From Anastrepha obliqua (taxonomy: Eukaryota > Arthropoda > Insecta > Diptera > Tephritidae), in the NCBI RefSeq assembly GCF_027943255.1, contig NC_072893.1, positions 87,241,784-87,305,783 on the forward strand: a stretch of DNA of 64,000 nt. Direction: 5' to 3'. The first letter of the stretch is position 1; each line of letters opens with the position of its first letter. Below are positions 21,985-31,862 of the stretch, in pieces. The notes beneath the pieces are model-generated. The model saw nothing but the letters and a program-made list of their open reading frames with translations. It was not told where the DNA came from and searched no databases. A program made the position numbers and the translations under genes.

Positions 21985-22605
21985 TATATAAAGAAAAATC
22001 TTAAAAATCCCTAATTGTCTAGGAGGTGTGCGTTTAAAAGAGATGTCCATTAGGAGAGAGTACAGCTGTGCATATATATATATATATATGTATTAGGGCG
22101 GGTCGATTTAAAAATCGCTCATTGCTCTGTGAAAATCGTATTCTAGGGATCAAAATAAGAAACTTTGCCGAAGGAACCATACCTCTAAAACGAATTCTGA
22201 TGTCCCCCAATTTGGGTCGAATGAAAAATCCCACTTTGACCCATTTAGAGTGCTCCAATCGAGTCCAAATGTATGACCGACCCCTACTAACTTTGGACGG
22301 CCGATCCACTAATGCCAGTGGCACACCCCCTGGAACTCCCCTGGGGGATTCCCCATACAATCATTTCAAAATATCACCATTTTTGGCCTTTACATGAGGA
22401 AAGAAACTAAAAAGTTCGACCCAAATTGGGGGACATCAGAATTCGTTTTCGAGGTATGGTTCCTTCGGCAAAGTTTCTTATTTGGATCCTTAGAATATGA
22501 TTTTCACAGAGCAATGGGCGATTTTTTTGCTTTCCCACAAATCGACCCGACCTAATATATATATATATATAGGCAATTAGGGATTTTCAAGATTTTTCTT
22601 TCTTA
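21985..22605. mobile_element. outer foldback around a MITE
   Basis: 'aagaaaaatcttaaaaatcc' followed by 'ctaattg' at 21992-22018 is mirrored by 'caattagggattttcaagat' and 'ttttctttctt' at 22573-22603. Together with the inner inverted repeat this makes a double foldback. The outer arms are about 30 bp and border (TA)n stretches. Confidence 0.6.
22092..22556. mobile_element. MITE with ~130-bp terminal inverted repeats
   Basis: The first 130 bp (ATTAGGGCGGGTCGATTTAA, then GCTCATTGCTCTGTGAAAAT, ACTTTGCCGAAGGAACCATA, GATGTCCCCCAATTTGGGTC) reappear in inverse at 22556-22420. The arms differ by a short indel near the tips. The unpaired centre is GC-richer and non-coding (22221-22418). It is inserted in a (TA)n run, so the target duplication cannot be defined. 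Confidence 0.85.
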
Positions 22606-23270
22606 GCGGACAACACTCCCATAATAGGGCGAGAACCCGTTTTTCCCCACCAAAGCTAATTTAGTTGGATAGCTTACAAACTCTACCTCGGAGTTGTCGA
22701 AATCAATACATTTATTAGATGTTTTTTACTTCAAACATAAAGCGTGGTAGCAAATGAATCCATAATCAGAGAAAAATTGTTTCAAGAAAGTTGACGATAG
22801 GGGTTGATGAGCTTCCACTATCTGCAGTGGCTTAGTTCACCAACGTTAATAATCTTCTTCAGAACCAAAACGAAGTCGACGTCGAAAAAAGTCGTAATTT
22901 AGATAATAAAGTCTTTACTAGTGATGAAGATGTAGAAAATATTAATACTGAATTGGTAATTTCTCGTCAAGAATCGCCAACTCTTTTGAAGATGAACTAG
23001 AAAATGAGATTCACGTTAAGCTAACTTTTTATAAGTAAGTTTTTCTTGAAATCACAGCAACCTCAAAGGCATTGAATTGATTACAGATCTTCAAATATAC
23101 CTCGAAGGCATAGAAATTAAAGAAAGGACTTACAAGCTAAAATGTTTGATTTTTTTGTAAATATATTTTAATAGCTTCAAGGAACAAAATTTTGTGTTTT
23201 AACATTTCTCGTATTTATCTATACTAATAAAAATTTATATTGTTTATTTATATTTAAAACTGATTAGAGA
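22606..23270. other. unrecognised AT-rich sequence
   Basis: Nothing supported. Short acidic frames near 22850-23010 are broken by stops. Confidence 0.4.
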
Positions 23271-23600
23271 TTAAAGAATTATTTGCTTTGCAAGATCCTG
23301 TGGATTATATTGGCTCTGAATAATATTTCCCCTCCCACTTTCCTGGGCGCTGCATCCTGGTAAATGCGTGTTTAGCAGCGATTCTTCTGTCCTAGCAGTC
23401 CAAGTACCATCAGGTTTCTTGACCCACGAAGCCAGGGAATGATCTTTGGAAAGAACATGGCTAAGCCTAACAGAATCCCTGGTGGATTCGATTGTCGAAC
23501 AAAATTCCCACCATCTCTCTTTCTTGGAGGTCCTAATTGCCTTCTTGTACTGTTTCCGACTTTCTCTGTACAATTCCCGATTTCCTGTCAAGTAACTGAT
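23271..23600 (-). pseudogene. R1-type LINE fragment upstream of reverse transcriptase
   Basis: An open minus-strand frame of about 106 residues contains 'RESRKQYKKAIRTSKKERWW', 'EFCSTIEST' and 'RLSHVLSKD', then 'VKKPDGTWT'. This pattern lies between the endonuclease and the reverse transcriptase in R1/LOA-group LINEs (K-AI--AK--SW--FC--IES, KVLSKD, LRK-DGTWT-S). The reverse transcriptase itself is not present downstream. Confidence 0.65.
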
Positions 23601-24031
23601 GTTAAACGTTGATTTAGATTTTTCTCTTAGTTTAAGAGCTTACTGCTCCACCAAAGAGGGTGAGTTTTTTCGCTAAATTTTTTGGGGCAGGTGCAGTGTT
23701 ATAACCCTACTCTCAAGGTTTTCCGTGAGAGTTATTTGGTGGATCGGCATCTCTCCTATCCTGTTACTCTCCTAGCGATCGCTACTAGAAAAATCGTTGT
23801 CTATATTTTGGTGTTTCATGGCGGCCGCCTCGGTTACGGATCTGTCATATGGGGACACATTTCCCGCTTCTCTTAGGTGTTCGCTTAAGAGAGAGTACAC
23901 TTTATGATGAGAACGTAGCATTTTATAAAGAAGTTGAAATCGTACCCCACAGCCATTCTCATAGTCACACTCAATATCTGGATATTGCAGCACATGCTTT
24001 CATGGCTCATACTCCATATTCAAGCATATTA
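23601..24031. other. unrecognised mixed sequence
   Basis: Several short overlapping frames on both strands but no recognisable domain. It may be LINE debris. Confidence 0.35.
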
Positions 24032-24319
24032 CTCTAGAGCAGAGTTCCCCAAACTTTTTTGTGTCGTAGACCCCTTGCCATGTTTTTCCGTGTTGGGTAG
24101 ACCCGCTACTTATCTGATATTGATTTCCTGTAAATTTCTAACTGTAGTGAAGTTTAGTGCTAAAAACTTAAAATAAAAACACATGTTAATTTATACATTT
24201 ATTAATTGAATATTAATTGAATTTAAATTAAAACTACTCAAAATAAAATTTTGTATCTGTTATGTAAAATATACGTAACAGAAAATAAACTATAAATAAA
24301 ATAACATAAGCAATAAGTC

Positions 24320-24475
24320 AATATTTTTAGTGAGAAGGATGAACCTGATGCTTTAATAATAAATTATTAACATTTGGCGTCAATTTTGTAAGGGTTAATC
24401 TTAGGGTAAGGATTTCTTTTTTTCGTTAGGAGATTGGTAACAGCGCTGAACCCCCTTTCCAGTAGGTATGACTAT
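24320..24475 (-). pseudogene. hAT transposase C-terminal (dimerisation) remnant
   Basis: The minus strand reads LERGFSAVTNLLTKKRN, then after a one-step frameshift LTLTKLTPNVNNLLLKHQ and a stop. This is the hATC dimerisation region, where E-GFS-V---LT--RN and L-L-LT precede the C-terminus, as in ZBED/SCAND3-like hAT proteins. The BED finger and the catalytic domain are absent. Confidence 0.78.
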
Positions 24476-24592
24476 GGAAAGGAAATTAAAAATTTCCTCG
24501 CTATATTCCATAATACGGGATAAGTAACGGGTATGTTGTTTTGCAGCCAGAATTGCTGATATCCGTTCTTACACTTGACGTTTCCATTAATT

Positions 24593-24633
24593 GACGTTGG
24601 CAATATTTTAACCATTAAAATATTGCCAACGTC
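24593..24633. repeat. perfect inverted repeat (hairpin) in the hAT element
   Basis: GACGTTGGCAATATTTTAA is mirrored a few bases later by ATTAAAATATTGCCAACGTC, giving a stem of about 18 bp around a 3-5 base loop. It lies in the non-coding interior of the hAT derivative. Confidence 0.8.
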
Positions 24634-25136
24634 ATTTATTATATTACGTTCTATAATATATAATAAATTTTTTACTTCATAGGTGCTTTTATAAATAATG
24701 GATATATATTTTGATATTATAAGATAGTATGATGTAAGTAAATATGTACTATCAGTGTATGTGTTGAGATCCACTATCGCGGACCCCCATTTTCATTTCA
24801 TTGACCCCCAAATTTTTTTTTCGCTGACGCAGACCCCTTGCAGGTTGTCATAGACCCCCAGGGGTCGATATAGACCACTTTGGGAATCACTGCTCTAGAG
24901 TCTAGACGTTCAATATTTGTCGTGTCAGTGTTTGTAGACTTTGCAGGCTTTCCTGAGTTTGGCAATTTTGCTTTTTAACTTTTTCAGCCAATTGAAAATA
25001 TGCTTCACTGACTTTTTAGCAAGATTTTCATCATTTTGAAGCCAATCTTTTGTTAGTTTATTTTTAGTCAGTTCTTTTTCCGTTTCCTTAAAATGTAATA
25101 AAAATTATAGTAGATAATTCGTTTTAATTATGTTTT

Positions 25137-25420
25137 TTTGTTGTTGTAGCAGTTAATCTCTGCCAGTACGGTGTATTCTCGTTGGCTATCTCATCTAACG
25201 GTAGGCCCAGGTAATATGTAATTTCGACGGGTTGCGTCCAAACTGAAAGGTTGTTGGGTGAGTGGATTTAAGGGGACGTGTGAATAAGTGGTTAGTATCG
25301 AGGGAGGTACACTCACCTACTGGACATATATTGAGTATGTCGGGGTTGAGTTTAACCTGCTATATTATCCAGAAATTAATTGTGCCAAAATAGCATTCGG
25401 GTTTTTGAGGACCACAGGCT
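25137..25420 (-). pseudogene. LINE 3' terminus with (CAA)n tail
   Basis: The minus strand reads 'ICPVGECTSLDTNHLFTRPL', then 'KSTHPTTFQFGRNPSKLHIT', and in a shifted frame 'LGLPLDEIANEN'. This resembles the zinc-finger-like C-terminus (C--C-, DTxHLF-CP, PT-LTP-SLW--P, FL-L) of a common dipteran LINE. It is followed by TGCTACAACAACAA at 25137. Only the extreme 3' end is present, the usual result of 5' truncation. Confidence 0.6.
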
Positions 25421-28046
25421 GCCGCCACCATAAACTAGCCCTGTCTAGTGCGCTGAACCTTCATTAATTTTATAATAAAACATCTCGGGGATGCTGCATA
25501 TTTTTCGGGCGCCTGAAGAGAATTTATAGTATTTTTGCAAAATTCTTAAGCATTTTAGAAACGATTTTAGAATTGGTCAGAGAGTGGTGTTTACTTTGAA
25601 ATGAACACAAATTTCAGCAACAACAACAATAATGGTAAACAAGGCTTTAAAGTTGAGCCAACTAACGGCGTAAAAACAGCTGCAGACTTTGCATTGCCGA
25701 TGTAGATATTCTAATTTTCTGTAATTTTCATTTGCAGTTGCCAAAAGGATCTCTCAGCCATTGTACGTAGACTTGCAGCTGAAGCAAATTTGTTTTAAAT
25801 GTGTTGGTGTTGTGCATACAAAATGGGCAAATGTTTGCTGAGCTTTAGTTGCTAAAATTTAAAGTTTGTGTGGCAACTACATCGCTTGGCGTTCTAAGAT
25901 CAGCCATCTGCTGTGCGATTTATTTAATTATTTTTATTTATTTTTTTTTTATATTTATTTTTTATTTTATTTTATATATTTTTATTTAATATCTTTTTTT
26001 TTACATATAGGCACACTGCGTATTCTGTGTACCACATAGTTTTTCGCGCTACTGCTTTCATTTAGATTTTTGCCATTGTGGAATATCTTCATGCTCCTAT
26101 TTTGTTGTTTTGCATTCTCGCACAAGTTTAGCCATAAGCATCATCCTCTCGCAGTTCCTTAGAGGCTCGAAGTGGGATACAAGTCGCATTCTTCATAGCT
26201 GTGGGCCTATTCTAAATCAAGCGGAATTTTTTCAATTTATGCACATAAATATTTTACTATGCATACGAGTATCTGGTATCTATCTACATATACACACACA
26301 GCATCAACGAACACATAAAATTGTTCTCTAGCATCTACTGCATATTTTCGCTGGGCAAATGACCTTCTCTTGTGCGCAGCTGCAAAATGTCTAGCGTTTA
26401 GTTTTAATGCTTTTCTACCACAGCTTCTACTTAGGCTTCTACTTGAACTGTTGGCACTGCAGCTGATCGCCCTCCAAGAAATGAAAAATTATGCGCGACG
26501 AAATCAAGTTTTGGCGTGGCTGTGTCCAGGAATGCACTCGTTCATTCGCCAGCTTATTCCGTGCAACCGCAGAAGTCGGGCAGCTGAGCAGCCGAGCAAC
26601 CGTACAGCCAGATCGGGTAGGCGAGTGTTCCTTGTTCCCAGTTCCCAGTTTGGCGAGGTATTGGACTGCCTGCGGTTTGGTGCGACAGTTGCCACACAGC
26701 TGCAAATGTTGCTGTTGCATGCAAATGTTATTACAAACCGGCTTGTTGCTGTTACAATTCGTTATTCTATTTACTATTTGGATGGAGGTAGTCCAGATAT
26801 TTCACACCTCATGTACTAGCAAACAGTTTGGTTGGCGATTGCAGCATCAAATTTAATTCTAATTTGCTACACAAAAATTTCTTAATGTATATATACATAC
26901 ACATATAAACACAAATCTACATACACCATATTTGATGTATACAATTTTTGTATTCTTATTTCAGTTTACTGCTTAAAAAGTAATTTTCGTTGGTTAATAC
27001 AATTTTTGTTGTTTAAAGCCACCGCTATTTCTTCGCCCGTAAAATTGATTGTGTCGCTTAGTTAGCGATAGGTGCAGCATGCCACAGTCCCTCAACCACC
27101 ACAAAGTCACATCTGATTGCCTGCAACCAACTACTTATGGACACCTATAAAAATCATCGTAGGTACAACAATCCTCGCGGTTGATTGCGTGTCCGCCTCA
27201 TGTCTTGTGTCCCACATGCCGGCATCTGGACACAAGTACTTATTGAGTTTGTTGCAATTGACGTCAATTACTTTATTGCTACAGTAGTTTGCAGTCATTT
27301 CGTCTCGTTCGCGCCCTCACTCAAGCGCCAAAGCTAGTTGAATAGCAATGGAAGGCTTGTTTGTCACTTTAAGTTTTTTACTTAAGTCTTTCGTTTGCCA
27401 CCTTCTCCGTTGGACAGCTGCAGCTTGCGCTTGTGCAATATCGATTGTACGTGCCTGCATGGGCAATAATATATATATATATATAAATATATATATATGT
27501 ATGTATTTGTGTGTGAGTGTGTGCAAGTCAGCCGGGTGAATGTGCATTCTCCTCTCATTACGTAAATGAAAAATTTAAAGCTGTAGTTATTACTCGTATT
27601 GCGGTATTTTCAACTCAGAAAGCCCCTTCGCAACCGAAGTGCTTAGTCGAAGCCCAACACTTTAACCTTCTGTACCGTTAGCAAGTAAGAGCTTGGCGCA
27701 CACACTAAAAATTCCGCCACTTTGCCATCAATCTAACATATCTTTACACGTTTTTGATTGGCGCGTTAAAATCTGAGATATGTTTACATGTGCATACATA
27801 TGTATATACATGTGCCTGGAAGATTAATTTTGTAATGTTGTAATAAATATTATCATATCAATATTATGCAAGTGTATGGTTTCTAAAGTATCCCTGCAGG
27901 GAAATCCATTAGCATGGAAGGCTCCAACTCTAACGAATTTAAAACCATGACTAGTTTACGCCCTTCAATTTTCTAAATAAGCAACTGGTCAAGTTTATAT
28001 TTGATTGTTCAGAATTAGTTAATGCCAAAAGTATATTGAACAGATA
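25421..28046. other. 2.6-kb non-repetitive region, no confident gene
   Basis: Composition changes along it: a T-rich run at 25915-26005, then a GC-richer island at 26340-26830 in which several long frames overlap on both strands. The longest is a 149-residue + frame at 26370-26819 beginning with a Leu-rich stretch. No domain is recognisable, and open frames on both strands suggest a compositional effect. A CA/CAA-rich complex patch lies at 27040-27450 and (AT)n at 27467-27499. This could be regulatory or untranslated exon sequence. Confidence 0.35.
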
Positions 28047-28262
28047 AAGGGTTTTTTAATAAGAGGTGTTATTTTGTTATTCAGAGAAAAATGGTATTTT
28101 TCAATATAAATGATCGGATGTTTATTTCATTATAAAGAGGAAGATCATTAGGCAAGTGACCACCACGACCACACTCACAGGACAATATCCTTTTTATGAA
28201 ATTTTCCATAACTCGATAGCGCAATCCATTCACCTGTAACACCTGTTATTGGAAAACCCTAC
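28047..28262 (-). mobile_element. rosa-like deletion derivative (216 bp)
   Basis: The ends are inverted: AGGGTTTTTTAATAAGAGGT at 28048 against the complement AGGGTTTTCCAATAACAGGT at 28260. Between them the minus strand keeps only the transposase tail, 'VMENFIKRI' and 'RGGHLPND'. This is equivalent to the last 30 residues of the transposase at 29905 ('VMENALKRA', 'NGGHLSDN'). A MITE in the making from an IS630-type element. Confidence 0.72.
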
Positions 28263-28983
28263 ACAGTACCATAAAATAGACCATTTAATAGTCTAACCTA
28301 ACCATGCACCAAAATATCGGAGCAAAAGCCAGTTTGGTAGAAGGCAAAATTGCAAGCGATGCAAAGTTGACTTCAAAAAGATGGCAAGCAGAACCCTTGT
28401 CGAGTCACTTGATAAAAATACACGTATATTAATTTTTTTAGGGATTTCAGTTATTATTATTATCCTTTTGAAATCACTCCACTTAGTAATAAAAATTTCT
28501 ACTTAAATTTTTTTTTTTTTATTTAAAAAAAGGAGATTGAGAGAGAGAGATTGATTATTGAATCTCTGGTATAAACAATATTTTTACATATACCAATTAA
28601 TTAGAGAAAAATACTTAAGCCCTATTATTGTGGTTAATAAACAAAACGTATGTGACGTTAATGGCTAAATTGTGCTCAATTTGTGAAGGCACATTTTTTG
28701 ATTATAAATAAAGTGTTCAAAAAGTTACTTTATTCAATAAATCTCTGTATAATATACCTATAAGGAAATGTAGAAAAGGAAAGGAATGGAATACATTTGG
28801 ACCACTTTTCGAATTTTTTCGGTCTGGGTCTGTTTAAGCCACTAATCTTCATAACTAATAAGAGAGTTTTTATAGTGCTTAAACTGGCTATCAAAATGGG
28901 TATATGCGCAAAAAAATTTATACAAATTTAAAATTTAATACAGAGAATATTTACTTTGCAACAAAGTATTTTGAATCGTTGCC
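28263..28983. other. AT-rich spacer with GA run
   Basis: Poly-T and a GAGAGAGAGA run lie at 28508-28550; otherwise unrecognised. Confidence 0.45.
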
Positions 28984-29575
28984 GACCAGTTTTCCCAATC
29001 CATTTTTCCCAAAACTTTTTTCCCAAAGGCAAATGTTCCCAAATTTTTTCATCCAAACTGTTTTTCCCAAGAGTTTTTTCCCAAAAGTCATTTTTCCCAA
29101 AACTTTTGTTCCCAATAAAATAAATTCTTTAGAGGAGTTCTACGCAAAAATACGGTGGATTGCGTAGCCGGAGTCGGACTGATGAGGGTTATTTTTTTGA
29201 AGCGCGGCCGAAAGCCGCCCACGCGAAAACGAGTTCTACGCAAAAATACGGTGGATTGCGTAGCCGGAGCTGGACTGATGAGGGTTATTTTTTTGAAGCG
29301 CGGCCGAAAGCCGCCCACGCGAAAACGAGTTCTACGCAAAAATACGGTGGATTGCGTAGCCGGAGTTGGACTGATGAGGGTTATTTTTTTGAAGCGCGGC
29401 CGAAGGCCGCCCACGCGAAAAGGAGTTCTACGCAAAAAAAAAACAAGTTTGGGAAAAATAGGATTTTAATTGAATTGGGAAAAATGGTTTTGGGAAAATT
29501 GGTTTGGGAGTTATTTTATTGGGAGCAAAAGTTTTGGGAAAAATGACTTTTGGGAAAAATGGATTGGGAAAAGTG
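28984..29575. mobile_element. foldback-like element with TTTTCCCAA-repeat arms
   Basis: The left arm (28990-29125) is built from degenerate repeats of TTTTTCCCAAAA. The right arm (29445-29572) is its inverse, TTTTGGGAAAAA. The complement of the right arm reproduces whole segments of the left, including TTTTCCCAATCCATTTTTCC at the outer tip and CTTTTGTTCCCAATAAAATA near the inner edge (G/C difference). Between the arms sit three 96-bp tandem repeats. Long arms of short tandem repeats around a different centre recall Foldback/Galileo-type elements, but no transposase and no target duplication were found. Confidence 0.7.
29141..29428 (+). repeat. three 96-bp tandem repeats in the foldback centre
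   Basis: Units begin at 29141, 29237 and 29333 (TACGCAAAAATACGGTGGAT), and a fourth partial unit starts at 29429. They differ at only a few bases. Each carries TTGCGTA that can pair with TACGCAA of the unit start, and a GC-rich hairpin GCGCGGCCGAAAGCCGC. Because 96 is 32 codons, frames stay open through all copies on both strands. That is a property of the repeat and not evidence for a protein. Confidence 0.9.
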
Positions 29576-29902
29576 TACGGTAACCATTTTGAATTGGGTC
29601 CTTTTTAAATAATATCACACAATTGCGCATTGATTACTGATGTTGTTGCACTTATTGGACGTCCAACGTGTGACGTCTAAGTGGTTAATTTCAAATCGTG
29701 TGTGACCATGTTTAAATTTAAAAAATGCACACTTTCAACATTTTTCATGAAGTTTTTTACTGATAAATCTTACAAAATACAAAATTTTATCATTTCACCA
29801 TATTCGGTACTTTAATTTGTATAAAATACTCTGAAACGTCAAATTTTTTATGATGTATAAATAAGTTATGAATTGACAGATCGAAATAAAATTGTTTGCA
29901 TA
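29576..29902. other. AT-rich spacer
   Basis: Nothing recognised. Confidence 0.45.
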
Positions 29903-30000
29903 TACAGGGTGGGCCAAATAAGACCTACTAATGTTAAGCACAAATAACTTTTTTATTTTCTGACACATTTATTTTTCTCTTTTTGTAGGTTATAATTGAA

Positions 30001-30660
30001 TTGTTCGAAATTTATTATGGAACCCTACCGCAAGACCACCAACAACGGCTGCAATACGCTATTCGTTTTACACAATTAGCCACACAAATTGATTTTTTAA
30101 ATAATGTTTTGATGTCGGTTGAAGCGCATTTCCATTTAAATGGTTATGTCAACAAACAAAACTGTAGATTGTGGGGCTCTGAAAATCCAAGAGCAACACA
30201 CCAACATCAGTTGCACCCATCTAAATGTACTGTTTGGTGCGGTGTTATGGCCACTAGAGTTATCGGTCCATATTTCTTCGAAAATGAGGATGAAACGCCG
30301 GAATCGATTTCAGGAGCTTCTTACAGAACATTGATTGAAACCTTTTTGCGGCCAATGGCGGAGCAGTATCCTAATTTGGGGTTTGAAATTCAGATTTTCC
30401 TTGGCCACCTCGTTTTCGCCAGGTTTGACTGCGTCCGACTTCTTTTTATGGGGATATTTAAAAGACAAAGTGTATCTTAATAAACCAGAGAGTATTAGAC
30501 AGCTGAAGCAAAATATTCGAGACGAATTACTGAGCCTTTCACCAGAAACATTATGTGGTGTAATGGAAAACGCGTTAAAAAGAGCCAATCCTTGTAACGA
30601 GAAAAATGGTGGACATTTGTCTGATAATTTCCATAAAATATATTCAATGTATAAAAACAA
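30001..30660 (+). pseudogene. rosa-related transposase, catalytic centre deleted
   Basis: Begins near the element start with 'DHQQRLQYAIRF', then VEAHFHLNGYVNKQNCRLWG, where the first catalytic Asp of the usual S-D-E is changed to Val. 'CTVWCGVMATRVIGPYFFEN' follows. At about 30385 the frame jumps, and the stretch that should hold WFQQDGA with the second Asp is missing. 'LTASDFFLWGYLKDKVYLNK' and a tail ending 'NGGHLSDNFHKIYSMY' follow in another frame. The family resembles the copies at 19511 and 58998 but is a distinct lineage with different termini. Confidence 0.82.
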
Positions 30661-30709
30661 TTTACAAAAAAAAAAAATGATTTTTGCAAAAGTTATTTGT
30701 GTTTAACAT

Positions 30710-31005
30710 TAAAAAAAAATAAATAAATAATTGGCGCGTACACTTCTGTTAGGTGTTTGGCCGAGCTCCTCCTCCCATTTGTGGTGTGCGTCTTGATGTT
30801 GTTCCACAAATGGAGGGACCTACAGTTTCAAGCCGACTCCGAACGGCAGATATTTTTATGAGGAGCTTTTTCATGGCAGAAATACACTCGGAGGTTTGCC
30901 ATTGCCTTCCGAGGGGCGACCGCTATTAGAAAAATGTTTTTATTAATTTTGCTTTCACCGAGATTCGAACCAACGACCTCTCTGTGAATTCCGAATGGTA
31001 ATCAC
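30710..31005 (-). mobile_element. tRNA-derived SINE with 11-bp target duplication
   Basis: GTGTTTAACAT at 30699-30709 is repeated at 31006-31016 directly outside the SINE, showing insertion by target-primed reverse transcription. On the minus strand the SINE lacks the first part of the tRNA-like head (it starts inside 'gtgattacc'), keeps the B box GGTTCGAATCTC, the body and GTGTACGCGCCAATT. It ends in an ATTTATTTATTTTTT tail. Confidence 0.92.
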
Positions 31006-31063
31006 GTGTTTAACATAAGTAGGTCTTATTTGGCCCACCCTGTATTTAAATGAAAGATTAGAT

Positions 31064-31328
31064 CGTCCCCTTAGTATTAAAATAGCCTAAACATTTTTTG
31101 ATGTTTTGAGAAAATGAATTCCAAACTTTTTGTCGAAAGTAGCTCTCACTCAAATCTCGTTATGTCTGTAAATATTTATTATTTTTTGACTGACGTTTTG
31201 ACCCACTTTGTGGAACTAGAATTTGACAAAATTTTGACCACATATAAAATCGACGACAGAGAATCCAAAAATTCAATAAAAAAATAATAGCCTATGAGCA
31301 CATAGGTTATTGTTATACTAAGGGGACG
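31064..31328. mobile_element. 265-bp MITE with AGAT target duplication
   Basis: The ends CGTCCCCTTAGTAT are perfect inverted repeats, with a weaker match continuing inward. AGAT flanks both sides (31060-31063 and 31329-31332). The interior is AT-rich and non-coding. A 4-bp target repeat does not fit TA-specific Tc1/mariner. Confidence 0.78.
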
Positions 31329-31635
31329 AGATATTAAAATGGATTATAAAGTTTGATACTTCTACTTGCAAGTGGCTGTTGCATTTACTACATTTCCACC
31401 TATCTATGTCCAATTTCTAATAGTAATTAATGAAATACCCAACTCTTTTTTTATACGGTAGATACGTTCTTTAGGAAAGCATGCAAAAAAAAATCGAGTA
31501 AAAAATACATGCAACATATGGTAAATTTTAAAAAATCGTGTAAGCTGAAAATAATCTGAATATTTTCCATAAAAAACTGTGCAAAATGTTCAAAATACAT
31601 TATTAGCGACTTTTTGGTTTCTTGAGTTGTTTATA
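31329..31635. other. AT-rich spacer
   Basis: Nothing recognised. Confidence 0.45.
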
Positions 31636-31862
31636 CAAAGTGGCGCAAAATTAATCACCCTATTGGAAAATCTATAAATTTTGCAAATGGTGTCATACGT
31701 AAATAATATTTGACACTAGTGAACTAGACGCCAACAGCACACAAACAGACAAACAAAGGAGCCCCTAAAGGTTAAATAAAGATTTAAATCACTTAAAATT
31801 ATTATTATTTTATTCAATAAAAACAAATATTCAAGAATAAAATGGGTTGATTAATTTTGCAA
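31636..31862 (-). mobile_element. CAAGGTGGCGC-type MITE
   Basis: The left end CAAAGTGGCGCAAAATTAAT sits after TA (31634-31635). The body is in the reverse orientation relative to 52865 ('aaattttgcaaatggtgtca', 'gacactagtgaactagacg'). The right end is shortened to 'ttgattaattttgcaa' before TA. About 227 bp. Confidence 0.8.

Larger units (their letters stand above)
24040..24892 (-). mobile_element. hAT-type non-autonomous element with 8-bp target duplication
   Basis: CTCTAGAG occurs at 24032-24039 and again at 24893-24900, flanking an 853-bp element whose ends are CAGAGTTCCCCAAAC and the complement CAGTGATTCCCAAAG. An 8-bp duplication and CAG-G-TTCCCAAA-like ends are typical of hAT transposons. 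Beyond the ends, GACCCC-rich sub-terminal motifs occur on both sides. A perfect hairpin lies at 24593-24633. A transposase remnant on the minus strand confirms the family. Confidence 0.88.
29905..31042 (+). mobile_element. IS630-type transposon with ~50-bp ends, SINE inside
   Basis: CAGGGTGGGCCAAATAAGAC at 29905 is matched by the complement of 31042. The near-perfect inverted match runs about 50 bp once the SINE near the right end is removed. TA flanks both ends (29903-29904, 31043-31044). The transposase lies on the + strand with an internal deletion. The SINE at 30710-31005 lies inside the right terminal repeat. Well preserved ends suggest a fairly recent insertion. Confidence 0.9.

Noticed and set aside
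26370..26856. 149- and 121-residue + frames as a host gene
   Set aside because: Open frames on both strands in a GC-richer patch, no domain and no splice or start context. Recorded only as an unassigned island.
29170..29330. Possible hammerhead ribozyme: each 96-bp unit contains CTGATGAG and GAAA
   Set aside because: The flanking sequences do not form the required stems I-III with a cleavable UH at the junction. Only part of the core is present, so it is probably chance. A covariance-model search would settle it.
29088..29546. Frames of 104-128 residues on both strands across the 96-bp repeats
   Set aside because: The period is a multiple of three, so frames stay open by arithmetic. The same peptides on opposite strands come from the inverted arms.
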